Positions 48,621-61,610 of a stretch of DNA of 64,000 bases are shown piece after piece; position 1 is the stretch's first letter; every line of letters starts with the position of its first letter. A program made the position numbers and the translations under genes. The DNA is from Hydractinia symbiolongicarpus (taxonomy: Eukaryota; Cnidaria; Hydrozoa; Anthoathecata; Hydractiniidae). The DNA lies in assembly GCF_029227915.1 (NCBI RefSeq), contig NC_079875.1, forward strand, positions 62,001-126,000, written 5' to 3'. The notes under the pieces are model-generated. The model saw only the letters and a program-made list of their open reading frames with translations. It had not been told where the DNA came from and did no database searches.

Positions 48621-51393
48621 CGGCAAACGAAAACCTGCGATTTCCTGTAAATCCCGGACTCGGCCTGTAAAGACAAAAGTATACAAAAAAAGTACCCAGG
48701 GAGTAAACTCATATCCCGAACGATTTTTTAAATTATTATTTCACCACTAAAGCCCATGAGACTTGTAGTTTTTAAAAATGTTTTCATTTTTAATGAGACG
48801 CTTAATGAAAGAGGTTTAATCGCCGGCAAACGAAAACCAGCGATTTCCCCTAAAACCCGGGCTTGGCCCGTGTAGTCGAATGTATACAAAGAAAGTACCC
48901 TGTGAGTAAACTCATTTCCAAAACGATTTTTTAAATTATCTTTTCACCACTAAAACGCTTAAAACTTGTAGTTTTCAAAAATGTTTTCATTTTTGATGAG
49001 ACGCTGAATAAAAGAAGTTTAATCGCCGGCAAATGAAAACCGGCGATTTCCCGTAAATCCCGGACTCGGCCTGTAAAGTCAAAAGTATACAAAAAAAGTA
49101 CCCAGGGAGTAAACTCATTTCCCGAACGATTTTTCAAATTATTTCTGCACCATTAGAACGAATAAGACTTTTAGTTTTCCAAAATGTTTTCATTTTTAAT
49201 GAGACGCTTAATGAAAGAGGTTTAATCGCGGGCAAACGAAAACCCGCGATTTCCCGTAAATCCCGGGCTTGTCCCGTATAGTCGAATGTATACAAAGAAA
49301 GTACCCTGTGAGTAAACTTATTTCCAGATCGATTTTTTAAATTATCTTTTCACCACTAAATCGCATGAGACTTGTAGTTTTCAAAAATGTTTTTATTTCT
49401 GAAGGGACGCCGAATAAAAGAAGTTTAATCGCCGGCAAACGAAAACCTGCGATTTCCTGTAAATCCCGGACTCGGCCTGTAAAGACAAAAGTATACAAAA
49501 AAAGTACCCAGGGAGTAAACTCATATCCCGAACGATTTTTTAAATTATTATTTCACCACTAAAGCCCATGAGACTTGTAGTTTTTAAAAGTGTTTTCATT
49601 TTTGATGAGACGCTGAATAAATGGAGTTTAATCGCCGGCAAACAAAAGCCCGCCATTTCCCGTAAACCCCGGACTCGGCCCGTATAGTCAAAAGTATACA
49701 AAGAAAGTACCCAGGTAGTAAAATCATTTCCCGAACGACTTTTTAAGTTACTTTTTCACCACTAAAACGCATGAGACTTGTAGTTTTCAAAAATGTTTTC
49801 ATTTTTGATGAGACGCTGAATAAAAGAAGTTTAATCGCCGTCAAACATAAACCCGCGACTTCCCGTAACTCCCGGACTCGGCCCGTATAGTCAAAAGTAT
49901 AAAAAGAAAGTACCCAGGGAGTAAACTCATTTCCCGAACGATTTTTCAAATTATTTCTGCACCATTAGAACGAATAAGACTTTTAGTTTTCCAAAATGTT
50001 TTCACTTTTAATGAGACGCTTAATGAAAGAGGTTTAATCGCCGGGAAACAAAAACCCGCGATTTCCCGTAAATCCCGGGCTTGTCCCGTTTATTCGACTG
50101 TATACAAAGAAAGTACCCTGTGAGTAAACTTATTTCCAGAACGATTTTTTAAATTATTATTTCACCACTAAAGCCCATGAGACTTGTAGTTTTTAAAAAT
50201 GTTTTCATTTTTGATGAGACGCTGAATAAAAGGAGTTTAATCGCCGGCAAACGAAAACCCGCCATTTCCCGTAAATCCCGGGCTTGTCCCGTATAGTCGA
50301 ATGTATACCAAGAAAGTACCCTGTGAGTAAACTCATTTCCAGAACGATTTTTAAATTATCTTTTCACCACTAAAGCCCATGAGACTTGTAGTTTTTAAAA
50401 ATGTTTTCATTTCTGAAGGGACGCCGAATAAAAGAAGTTTAATCGCCGGCAAACAAAAACCTGCGATTTCCTGTAAATCCCGGACTCGGCCTGTAAAGAC
50501 AAAAGTATACAAAAAAAGTACCCAGGGAGTAAACTCATATCCCGAACGATTTTTTAAATTATTATTTCACCACTAAAGCCCATGAGACTTGTAGTTTTTA
50601 AAAATGTTTTTATTTTTAATGAGACGCTTAATGAAAGAGGTTTAATCGCCGGCAAACGAAAACCAGCGATTTCCCCTAAAACCCGGGCTTGGCCCGTGTA
50701 GTCGAATGTATACAAAGAAAGTACCCTGTGAGTAAACTCATTTCCAAAACGATTTTTTAAATTATCTTTTCACCACTAAAACGCTTAAAACTTGTAGTTT
50801 TCAAAAATGTTTTCATTTTTGATGAGACGCTGAATAAAAGAAGTTTAATCGCCGGCAAATGAAAACCGGCGATTTCCCGTAAATCCCGGACTCGGCCTGT
50901 AAAGTCAAAAGTATACAAAAAAAGTACCCAGGGAGTAAACTCATTTCCCGAACGATTTTTCAAATTATTTCTGCACCATTAGAACGAATAAGACTTTTAG
51001 TTTTCCAAAATGTTTTCATTTTTAATGAGACGCTTAATGAAAGAGGTTTAATCGCCGGCAAACGAAAACCCGCGATTTCCCGTAAATCCCGGGCTTGTCC
51101 CGTATAGTCGAATGTATACAAAGAAAGTACCCTGTGAGTAAACTTATTTCCAGATCGATTTTTTAAATTATCTTTTCACCACTAAATCGCATGAGACTTG
51201 TAGTTTTCAAAAATGTTTTTATTTCTGAAGGGACGCCGAATAAAAGAAGTTTAATCGCCGGCAAACGAAAACCTGCGATTTCCTGTAAATCCCGGACTCG
51301 GCCTGTAAAGACAAAAGTATACAAAAAAAGTACCCAGGGAGTAAACTCATATCCCGAACGATTTTTTAAATTATTATTTCACCACTAAAGCCC
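47742..51393 (+). repeat. 1,826-bp nonamer in two tandem copies
   Basis: Copies are 47,742-49,567 and 49,568-51,393. Shared rare variants include CAAACAAAAGCCCGCC, CCAGGTAGTAAAATC, GTTTATTCGACTG and CCAGATCGATT. Differences seen: ATACCAAG against ATACAAAG near 50,308, CAAACAAAAACC against CAAACGAAAACC near 50,453, GTTTTTATTTTT against GTTTTCATTTTT near 50,608, and CGCGGGC against CGCCGGC near 49,228. Confidence 0.89.
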
Positions 51394-52205
51394 ATGAGAC
51401 TTGTAGTTTTTAAAAATGTTTTCATTTTTAATGAGACGCTTAATGAAAGAGGTTTAATCGCCGGCAAACGAAAACCAGCGATTTCCCCTAAAACCCGGGC
51501 TTGGCCCGTGTAGTCGAATGTATACAAAGAAAGTACCCTGTGAGTAAACTCATTTCCAAAACGATTTTTTAAATTATCTTTTCACCACTAAAACGCTTAA
51601 AACTTGTAGTTTTCAAAAATGTTTTCATTTTTGATGAGACGCTGAATAAAAGAAGTTTAATCGCCGGCAAATGAAAACCGGCGATTTCCCGTAAATCCCG
51701 GACTCGGCCCATATAGTCAAAAGTATAAAAAGAAAGTACCCAGGGAGTAAACTCATTTCCCGAACGATTTTTCAAATTATTTCTGCACCATTAGAACGAA
51801 TAAGACTTTTAGTTTTCCAAAATGTTTTCATTTTTAATGAGACGCTTAATGAAAGAGGTTTAATCGCCGGCAAACGAAAACCCGCAATTTCCCGTAAATC
51901 CCGGGCTTGTCCCGTATAGTCGAATGTATACAAAGAAAGTACCCTGTGAGTAAACTTATTTCCAGATCGATTTTTTAAATTATCTTTTCACCACTAAATC
52001 GCATGAGACTTGTAGTTTTCAAAAATGTTTTTATTTCTGAAGGGACGCCGAATAAAAGAAGTTTAATCGCCGGCAAACGAAAACCTGCGATTTCCTGTAA
52101 ATCCCGGACTCGGCCTGTAAAGACAAAAGTATACAAAAAAAGTACCCAGGGAGTAAACTCATATCCCGAACGATTTTTTAAATTATTATTTCACCACTAA
52201 AGCCC
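50582..52205 (+). repeat. 812-bp tetramer in two tandem copies
   Basis: Copies are 50,582-51,393 and 51,394-52,205. The second carries a hybrid monomer: near 51,705 the dyad-type body switches to CCCATATAGTC and TATAAAAAG, marks of the CGCCGTCAAACGG subtype. This tetramer overlaps the end of the 1,826-bp duplication, so exchange hit the same place more than once. Confidence 0.84.
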
Positions 52206-54032
52206 ATGAGACTTGTAGTTTTTAAAATTGTTTTCATTTTTAATGAGACGCTTAATGAAAGAGGTTTAATCGCCGGCAAACGAAAACCAGCGATTTCCCC
52301 TAAAACCCGGGCTTGGCCCGTGTAGTCGAATGTATACAAAGAAAGTACCCTGTGAGTAAACTCATTTCCAAAACGATTTTTTAAATTATCTTTTCACCAC
52401 TAAAACGCTTAAAACTTGTAGTTTTCAAAAATGTTTTCATTTTTGATGAGACGCTGAATAAAAGAAGTTTAATCGCCGGCGAATGAAAACCGGCGATTTC
52501 CCGTAAATCCCGGACTCGGCCTGTAAAGTCAAAAGTATACAAAAAAAGTACCCAGGGAGTAAACTCATTTCCCGAACGATTTTTTAAATTATTATTTTAC
52601 CACTAAAACCCATTAGACTTGTAGTTTTTAAAAATGTTTTCATTTTTAATGAGACGCTGAATAAAAGAAGTTTAATCGCCGTCAAACGGAAACCCGCAAC
52701 TTCCCGTAACTCCCGGACTCGGCCCATATAGTCAAAAGTATAAAAAGAAAGTACCCAGGGAGTAAACTCATTTCCCGAACGATTTTTCAAATTATTTCTG
52801 CACCATTAGAACGAATAAGACTTTTAGTTTTCAAAAATGTTTTCATTTTTGATGAGACGCTGAATAAAAGAAGTTTAATCGCCGGCAAACGAAAACCTGC
52901 GATTTCCCGTAAATCCCAGACTCGGCCCGTATAGTTAAAAGTATACAAATAAAGTACCCAGGGAGTAAACTCATCTTCCGAACGATTTTTTAAATTATTA
53001 TTTCACCACTAAAGTCCATGAGACTTGTAGTTTTTAAAAATGTTTTCATTTTTGATGAGACGCTGAATAAAAGAAGTTTAATCGCCGGCAAACGAAAACC
53101 CGCCATTTCCCGTAAACCCTGGAGTCGGCCCGTATAGTCAAAAGTATACAAAGAAAGTACCCAGCGAGTAAACTCATTTCCCGAACGATTTTTTAAATTA
53201 TTTTTTCACCACTAAAACGCATGAGACTTGTAGTTTTCAAAAATGTTTTCATTTTTGATGAGACGCTGAATAAAAAAAGTTTAATCGCCGGCAAACGAAA
53301 ACCTGCGATTTCCTGTAAATCCCGGACTCGGCCTGTAAAGACAAAAGCATACAAAAAAAGTACCCAGGGAGTAAACTCATATCCCGAACGATTTTTTAAA
53401 TTATTATTTCACCACTAAAGCCAATGAGACTTGTAGTTTTTAAAAATGTTTTCATTTTTAATGAGACGCTTAATGAAAGAGGTTTAATCGCCGGCAAACG
53501 AAAACCAGCGATTTCCCCTAAAACCCGGGCTTGGCCCGTGTAGTCAAATGTATACAAAGAAAGTACCCTGTGAGTAAACTCAATTCCAAAACGATTTTTT
53601 AAATTATCTTTTCACCACTAAAACGCTTAAAACTTGTAGTTTTCAAAAATGTTTTCATTTTTGATGAGACGCTGAATAAAAGAAGTTTAATCGCCGGCAA
53701 ACGAAAACCGGCGATTTTCCGTAAATCCCGGTTTCGGCCTGTAAAGTCAAAAGTATACAAAAAAAGTACCCAGGGAGTAAACTCATTTCCCGAACGATTT
53801 TTTAAATTATTATTTTACCACTAAAGCCCATGAGACTTGTAGTTTTTAAAAATGTTTTCATTTTTGATGAGACGCTGAATAAAAGAAGTTTAATCGCCGT
53901 CAAACGGAAACCCGCGATTTCCCGTAACTCCCGGAATCGGCCCGTATAGTCAAAAGTATAAAAAGAAAGTACCCAGGGAGTAAACTCATTTCCCGAACGA
54001 TTTTTCAAATTATTTCTGCACCATTAGAACGA

Positions 54033-54261
54033 ATAAGACTTTTAGTTTTCCAAAATGTTTTCACTTTTAATGAGACGCTTAATGAAAGAGGTTTAATCGC
54101 CGGCAAACGAAAACCCACGATTTCCCGGCAAACGAAAACCCGCGATTTCCCGTAAACCCACGGGCTTGTCCCGTATAGTCGAATGTATACAAAGAAAGTA
54201 CCCTGTGAGTAAACTTATTTCCAGAACGATTTTTTAAATTATCTTTTCACCACTAAATCGC
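54033..54261 (+). repeat. 229-bp variant monomer (copy 5)
   Basis: It lies 6,723 bp after copy 4, with the same internal duplication. Confidence 0.9.
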
Positions 54262-54464
54262 ATGAGACTTGTAGTTTTTAAAAATGTTTGCATTTTTGAT
54301 GAGACGCTGAATAAAAGAAGTTTAATCGCCGGCAAACGAAAACCTGAGATTTCCTGTAAATCACAGACTCGGCCCGTATAGTCAAAAGTATACAAACAAA
54401 GTACCCAGGGAGTAAACTCATTTCCCGAACGATTTTTTAAATTATTATTTCACCACTAAAGCCC

Positions 54465-54660
54465 ATGAGACTTGTAGTTTTTAAAAGTGTTTTCATTTTT
54501 GATGAGACGCTGAATAAATGGAGTTTAATCGCCGGCAAACGAAAACCCGCCATTTCCCGTAAACCCCGGACTCGGCCCGTATAGTCAAAAGTATACAAAG
54601 AAAGTACCCAGGTAGTAAACTCATTTCCCGAACGACTTTTTAAGTTACTTTTTCACCACT
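54465..54660 (+). repeat. Monomer with 8-bp deletion at its tail
   Basis: The tail reads TTTCACCACT followed directly by TGAGACTTG, losing eight bases that elsewhere include the ATG of the next monomer. The sister copies near 47,940 and 61,228 are intact, so the loss postdates the block duplication. Confidence 0.88.
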
Positions 54661-56281
54661 TGAGACTTGTAGTTTTCTAAAATGTTTTCATTTTTGATGA
54701 GACGCTGAATAAAAGAAGTTTAATCGCCGTCAAACATAAACCCGCGACTTCCCGTAACTCCCGGACTCGGCCCGTATAGTCAAAAGTATAAAAAGAAAGT
54801 ACCCAGGGAGTAAACTCATTTCCCGAACGATTTTTCAAATTATTTCTGCACCATTAGAACGAATAAGACTTTTAGTTTTCCAAAATGTTTTCACTTTTAA
54901 TGAGACGCTTAATGAAAGAGGTTTAATCGCCGGGAAACAAAAACCCGCGATTTCCCGTAAATCCCGGGCTTGTCCCGTTTATTCGACTGTATACAAAGAA
55001 AGTACCCTGTGAGTAAACTTATTTCCAGAACGATTTTTTAAATTATTATTTCACCACTAAAGCCCATGAGACTTGTAGTTTTTAAAAATGTTTTCATTTT
55101 TGATGAGACGCTGAATAAAAGGAGTTTAATCGCCGGCAAACGAAAACCCGCCATTTCCCGTAAATCCCGGGCTTGTCCCGTATAGTCGAATGTATACAAA
55201 GAAAGTACCCTGTGAGTAAACTCATTTCCAGAACGATTTTTAAATTATCTTTTCACCACTAAAGCCCATGAGACTTGTAGTTTTTAAAAATGTTTTCATT
55301 TCTGAAGGGACGCCGAATAAAAGAAGTTTAATCGCCGGCAAATGAAAACCGGCGATTTCCCGTAAATCCCGGACTCGGCCTGTAAAGTCAAAAGTATACA
55401 AATAAAGTACCCAGGGAGTAAACTCATCTTCCGAACGATTTTTTAAATTATTATTTCACCACTAAAGTCTATGAGACTTGTAGTTTTTAAAAATGTTTTC
55501 ATTTTTGATGAGACGCTGAATAAAAGAAGTTTAATCGCCGGCAAACGAAAACCCGCCATTTCCCGTAAACCCTGGAGTCGGCCCGTATAGTCAAAAGTAT
55601 ACAAAGAAAGTACCCAGCGAGTAAACTCATTTCCCGAACGATTTTTTAAATTATTTTTTCACCACTAAAACGCATGAGACTTGTAGTTTTCAAAAATGTT
55701 TTCATTTTTGATGAGACGCTGAATAAAAAAAGTTTAATCGCCGGCAAACGAAAACCTGCGATTTCCTGTAAATCCCGGACTCGGCCTGTAAAGACAAAAG
55801 TATACAAAAAAAGTACCCAGGGAGTAAACTCATATCCCGAACGATTTTTTAAATTATTATTTCACCACTAAAGCCAATGAGACTTGTAGTTTTTAAAAAT
55901 GTTTTATATTTAATGAGACGCTTAATGAAAGAGGTTTAATCGCCGGCAAACGAAAACCAGCGATTTCCCCTAAAACCCGGGCTTTGCCCGTGTAGTCAAA
56001 TGTATACAAAGAAAGTACCCTGTGAGTAAACTCATTTCCAAAACGATTTTTTAAATTGTCTTTTCACCACTAAAACGCTTAAAACTTGTAGTTTTCAAAA
56101 ATGTTTTCATTTTTGATGAGACGCTGAATAAAAGAAGTTTAATCGCCGTCAAACGGAAACCCGCGATTTCCCGTAACTCCCGGAATCGGCCCGTATAGTC
56201 AAAAGTATAAAAAGAAAGTACCCAGGGAGTAAACTCATTTCCCGAACGATTTTTCAAATTATTTCTGCACCATTAGAACGA

Positions 56282-56510
56282 ATAAGACTTTTAGTTTTCC
56301 AAAATGTTTTCACTTTTAATGAGACGCCTAATGAAAGAGGTTTAATCGCCGGCAAACGAAAACCCACGATTTCCCGGCAAACGAAAACCCGCGATTTCCC
56401 GTAAACCCACGGGCTTGTCCCGTATAGTCGAATGTATACAAAGAAAGTACCCTGTGAGTAAACTTATTTCCAGAACGATTTTTTAAATTATCTTTTCACC
56501 ACTAAATCGC
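56282..56510 (+). repeat. 229-bp variant monomer (copy 6)
   Basis: It has the same internal duplication, with one private change, GACGCCTAATG for GACGCTTAATG. Confidence 0.9.
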
Positions 56511-57322
56511 ATGAGACTTGTAGTTTTTAAAAATGTTTTCATTTTTGATGAGACGCTGAATAAAAGAAGTTTAATCACCGGCAAACGAAAACCTGAGATT
56601 TCCTGTAAATCACAGACTCGGCCCGTATAGTCAAAAGTATACAAACAAAGTACCCAGGGAGTAAACTCATTTCCCGAACGATTTTTTAAATTATTATTTC
56701 ACCACTAAAGCCCATGAGACTTGTAGTTTTTAAAAGTGTTTTCATTTTTGATGAGACGATGAATAAATGGAGTTTAATCGCCGGCAAACGAAAACCCGCC
56801 ATTTCCCGTAAACCCCGGACTCGGCCCGTATAGTCAAAAGTATACAAAGAAATTACCCAGGTAGTAAACTCATTTCCCGAACGACTTTTTAAGTTACTTT
56901 TTCACCACTAAAACGCATGAGACTTGTAGTTTTCAAAAATGTTTTCATTTTTGATGAGACGCTGAATAAAAGAAGTTTAATCGCCGTCAAACATAAACCC
57001 GCGACTTCCCGTAACTCCCGGACTCGGCCCGTATAGTCAAAAGTATAAAAAGAAAGTACCCAGGGAGTAAACTCATTTCCCGAACGATTTTTTAAATTAT
57101 TATTTTACCACTAAAGCCCATGAGACTTGTAGTTTTTAAAAATGTTTTCATTTTTGATGAGACGCTGAATAAAAGAAGTTTAATCGCCGTCAAACGGAAA
57201 CCCGCGATTTCCCGTAACTCCCGGAATCGGCCCGTATAGTCAAAAGTATAAAAAGAAAGTACCCAGGGAGTAAACTCATTTCCCGAACGATTTTTCAAAT
57301 TATTTCTGCACCATTAGAACGA

Positions 57323-57550
57323 ATAAGACTTTTAGTTTTCCAAAATGTTTTCACTTTTAATGAGACGCTTAATGAAAGAGGTTTAATCGCCGGCAAACGA
57401 AAACCCACGATTTCCCGGCAAACGAAAACCTGAGATTTCCTGTAAAGCACAGACTCGGCCGGTATAGTCAAAAGTATACAAACAAAGTACCCAGGGAGTA
57501 AACTCATTTCCCGAACGATTTTTTAAATTATTATTTCACCACTAAAGCCC
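57323..57550 (+). repeat. 228-bp hybrid of the 229-bp variant (copy 7)
   Basis: The first part carries CCCACGATTTCCCGGC as in the other copies, but the second repeat unit continues AACCTGAGATTTCCTG with AAGCACAGAC. That is the body of the monomer that normally follows. One crossover inside the 25-bp repeat explains it, with loss of most of a monomer. Confidence 0.85.
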
Positions 57551-59781
57551 ATGAGACTTGTAGTTTTTAAAAGTGTTTTCATTTTTGATGAGACGCTGAA
57601 TAAATGGAGTTTAATCGCCGGCAAACGAAAACCCGCCATTTCCCGTAAACCCCGGACTTGGCCCGTATAGTCAAAAGTATACAAGGAAAGTACCCAGGTA
57701 GTAAACTCTTTTCCCGAACGACTTTTTAAGTTACTTTTTCACCACTAAAACGCATGAGACTTGTAGTTTTCAAAAATGTTTTCATTTTTGATGAGACGCT
57801 GAATAAAAGAAGTTTAATCGCCGTCAAACATAAACCCGCGACTTCCCGTAACTCCCGGACTCGGCCCGTATAGTCAAAAGTATAAAAAGAAAGTACCCAG
57901 GGAGTAAACTCATTTCCCGAACGATTTTTCAAATTATTTCTGCACCATTAGAACGAATAAGACTTTTAGTTTTCCAAAATGTTTTCACTTTTAATGAGAC
58001 GCTTAATGAAAGAGGTTTAATCGCCGGGAAACAAAAACCGGCGATTTCCCGTAAATCCCGGGCTTGTCCCGTTTATTCGACTGTATACAAAGAAAGTACC
58101 CTGTGAGTAAACTTATTTCCAGAACGATTTTTTAAATTATTATTTCACCACTAAAGCCCATGAGACTTGTAGTTTTTAAAAATGTTTTCATTTTTGATGA
58201 GACGCTGAATAAAAGGAGTTTAATCGCCGGCAAACGAAAACCCGCCATTTCCCGTAAATCCCGGGCTTGTCCCGTATAGTCGAATGTATACAAAGAAAGT
58301 ACCCTGTGAGTAAACTCATTTCCAGAACGATTTTTAAATTATCTTTTCACCACTAAAGCCCATGAGACTTGTAGTTTTTAAAAATGTTTTCATTTCTGAA
58401 GGGACGCCGAATAAAAGAAGTTTAATCGCCGGCAAACGAAAACCTGCGATTTCCTGTAAATCCCGGACTCGGCCTGTAAAGACAAAAGTATACAAAAAAA
58501 GTACCCAGGGAGTAAACTCATATCCCGAACGATTTTTTAAATTATTATTTCACCACTAAAGCCCATGAGACTTGTAGTTTTTAAAAATGTTTTCATTTTT
58601 AATGAGACGCTTAATGAAAGAGGTTTAATCGCCGGCAAACGAAAACCAGCGATTTCCCCTAAAACCCGGGCTTGGCCCGTGTAGTCGAATGTATACAAAG
58701 AAAGTACCCTGTGAGTAAACCCATTTCCAAAACGATTTTTTAAATTATCTTTTCACCACTAAAACGCTTAAAACTTGTAGTTTTCAAAAATGTTTTCATT
58801 TTTGATGAGACGCTGAATAAAAGAAGTTTAATCGCCGGCAAATGAAAACCGGCGATTTCCCGTAAATCCCGGACTCGGCCTGTAAAGTCAAAAGTATACA
58901 AAAAAAGTACCCAGGGAGTAAACTCATTTCCCGAACGACTTTTTAAATTATTATTTTACCACTAAAGCCCATGAGACTTGTAGTTTTTAAAAATGTTTTC
59001 ATTTTTAATGAAACGCTGAATAAAAGAAGTTTAATCGCCGTCAAACGGAAACCGCGACTTCCCGTAACTCCCGGACTCGGCCCATATAGTCAAAAGTATA
59101 AAAAGAAAGTACCCAGGGAGTAAACTCATTTCCCGAACGATTTTTCAAATTATTTCTGCACCATTAGAACGAATAAGACTTTTAGTTTTCCAAAATGTTT
59201 TCACTTTTAATGAGACGCTTAATGAAAGAGGTTTAATCGCCGGCAAACGAAAACCCGCGATTTCCCGTAAACCCCGGGCTTGTCCCGTATAGTCGAATGT
59301 ATACAAAGAAAGTACCCTGTGAGTAAACTTATTTCCAGATCGATTTTTTAAATTATCTTTTCACCACTAAATCGCATGAGACTTGTAGTTTTAAAAAATG
59401 TTTTCATTTTTGATGAGACGCTGAATAAAAGAAGTTTAATCGCCGGCAAACGAAAACCTGCGATTTCCCGTAAATCCCAGACTCGGCCCGTATAGTTAAA
59501 AGTATACAAATAAAGTACCCAGGGAGTAAACTCATCTTCCGAACGATTTTTTAAATTATTATTTCACCACTAAAGTCCATGAGACTTGTAGTTTTTAAAA
59601 ATGTTTTCATTTTTGATGAGACGCTGAATAAAAGAAGTTTAATCGCCGGCAAACGAAAACCCGCCATTTCCCGTAAACCCTGGAGTCGGCCCGTATAGTC
59701 AAAAGTATACAAAGAAAGTACCCAGCGAGTAAACTCATTTCCCGAACGATTTTTTAAATTATTTTTTCACCAGTAAAACGC

Positions 59782-61610
59782 ATGAGACTTGTAGTTTTCA
59801 AAAATGTTTTCATTTTTGATGAGACGCTGAATAAAAAAAGTTTAATCGCCGGCAAACGAAAACCTGCGATTTCCTGTAAATCCCGGACTCGGCCTGTAAA
59901 GACAAAAGTATACAAAAAAAGTACCCAGGGAGTAAACTCATATCCCGAACGATTTTTTAAATTATTATTTCACCACTAAAGCCAATGAGACTTGTAGTTT
60001 TTAAAAATGTTTTCATTTTTAATGAGACGCTTAATGAAAGAGGTTTAATCGCCAGCAAACGAAAACCAGCGATTTCCCCTAAAACCCGGGCTTGGCCCGT
60101 GTAGTCAAATGTATACAAAGAAAGTACCTTGTGAGTAAACTCATTTCCAAAACGATTTTTTAAATTGTCTTTTCACCACTAAAACGCTTAAAACTTGTAG
60201 TTTTCAAAAATGTTTTCATTTTTGATGAGACGCTGAATAAAAGAAGTTTAATCGCCGGCAAACGAAAACCGGCGATTTCCCGTAAATCCCGGACTCGGCC
60301 TGTAAAGTCAAAAGTATACAAAAAAAGTACCCAGGGAGTAAACTCATTTCCCGAACGATTTTTTAAATTATTATTTTACCACTAAAGCCCATGAGACTTG
60401 TAGTTTTTAAAAATGTTTTCATTTTTGATGAGACGCTGAATAAAAGAAGTTTAATCGCCGTCAAACGGAAACCCGTGATTTCCCGTAACTCCCGGAATCG
60501 GCCCGTATAGTCAAAAGTATAAAAAAAAAGTACCCAGGGAGTAAACTCATTTCCCGAACGATTTTTCAAATTATTTCTGCACCATTAGAACGAATAAGAC
60601 TTTTAGTTTTCCAAAATGTTTTCACTTTTAATGAGACGCTTAATGAAAGAGGTTTAATCGCCGGCAAACGAAAACCACGATTTCCCGGCAAACGAAAACC
60701 CGCGATTTCCCGTAAACCCACGGGCTTGTCCCGTATAGTCGAATGTATACAAAGAAAGTACCCTGTGAGTAAACTTATTTCCAGAACGATTTTTTAAATT
60801 ATCTTTTCACCACTAAATCGCATGAGACTTGTAGTTTTTAAAAATGTTTTCATTTTTGATGATACGCTGAATAAAAGAAGTTTAATCGCCGGCAAACGAA
60901 AACCTGAGATTTCCTGTAAATCACAGACTCGGCCCGTATAGTCAAAAGTATACAAACAAAGTACCCAGGGAGTAAACTCATTTCCCGAACGATTTTTTAA
61001 ATTATTATTTCACCACTAAAGCCCATGAGACTTGTAGTTTTTAAAAGTGTTTTCCTTTTTGATGAGACGCTGAATAAATGGAGTTTAATCGCCGGCAAAC
61101 GAAAACCCGCCATTTCCCGTAAACCCCGGACTCGGCCCGTATAGTCAAAAGTATACAAAGAAAGTACCCAGGTAGTAAACTTATTTCCCGAACGACTTTT
61201 TAAGTTACTTTTTCACCACTAAAACGCATGAGACTTGTAGTTTTCAAAAATGTTTTCATCTTTGATGAGACGCTGAATAAAAGAAGTTTAATCGCCGTCA
61301 AACATAAACCCGCGACTTCCCGTAACTCCCGGACTCGGCCCGTATAGTCAAAAGTATAAAAAAAAAGTACCCAGGGAGTAAACTCATTTCCCGAACGATT
61401 TTTCAAATTATTTCTGCACCATTAGAACGAATAAGACTTTTAGTTTTCCAAAATGTTTTCACTTTTAATGAGACGCTTAATGAAAGAGGTTTAATCGCCG
61501 GGAAACAAAAACCCGCGATTTCCCGTAAATCCCGGGCTTGTCCCGTTTATTCGACTGTATACAAAGAAAGTACCCTGTGAGTAAACTTATTTCCAGAACG
61601 ATTTTTTAAA
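59782..61610 (+). repeat. Long-range block, third copy
   Basis: It matches 53,221 to about 55,040 at offsets near 6,561, through the 229-bp relative and the CGCCGGGAAACAAAAACC monomer, and then diverges (TTATCTTTTCACC instead of TTATTATTTCACC). Private changes include GTCTTTTCACC near 60,166 and a run of nine A in TATAAAAAAAAAG near 60,520. Matching also extends upstream from about 59,370. Confidence 0.8.
60594..60821 (+). repeat. 228-bp variant monomer (copy 8)
   Basis: It has the internal 25-bp duplication, with one C lost (AAAACCACG instead of AAAACCCACG). Confidence 0.88.

Larger units (their letters stand above)
53221..55330 (+). repeat. Long-range block, second copy
   Basis: It matches 46,498-48,620 monomer by monomer, including the 229-bp monomer. 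Local changes are an AAAGCATAC variant near 53,348, CCCGGTTTCGG near 53,728, and an 8-bp deletion at 54,660. After about 55,330 it switches to the dyad subtype, where the first copy continues with CATTTCTGAAGGG and AACCTGCGATTTCCTG. Confidence 0.82.
55330..59781 (+). repeat. Mosaic right-type segment
   Basis: This is a patchwork of right-type monomers between two long-range blocks. 55,674-56,280 resembles 53,221-54,030 with one monomer missing. 56,282-57,060 resembles 54,033-54,830. 57,092-57,550 repeats the CGCCGTCAAACGG and 229-bp pair and then joins to AACCTGAGATTTCC. 57,551-59,370 resembles 47,742-48,960 and then 52,584-52,800. No gene is present. Confidence 0.75.
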
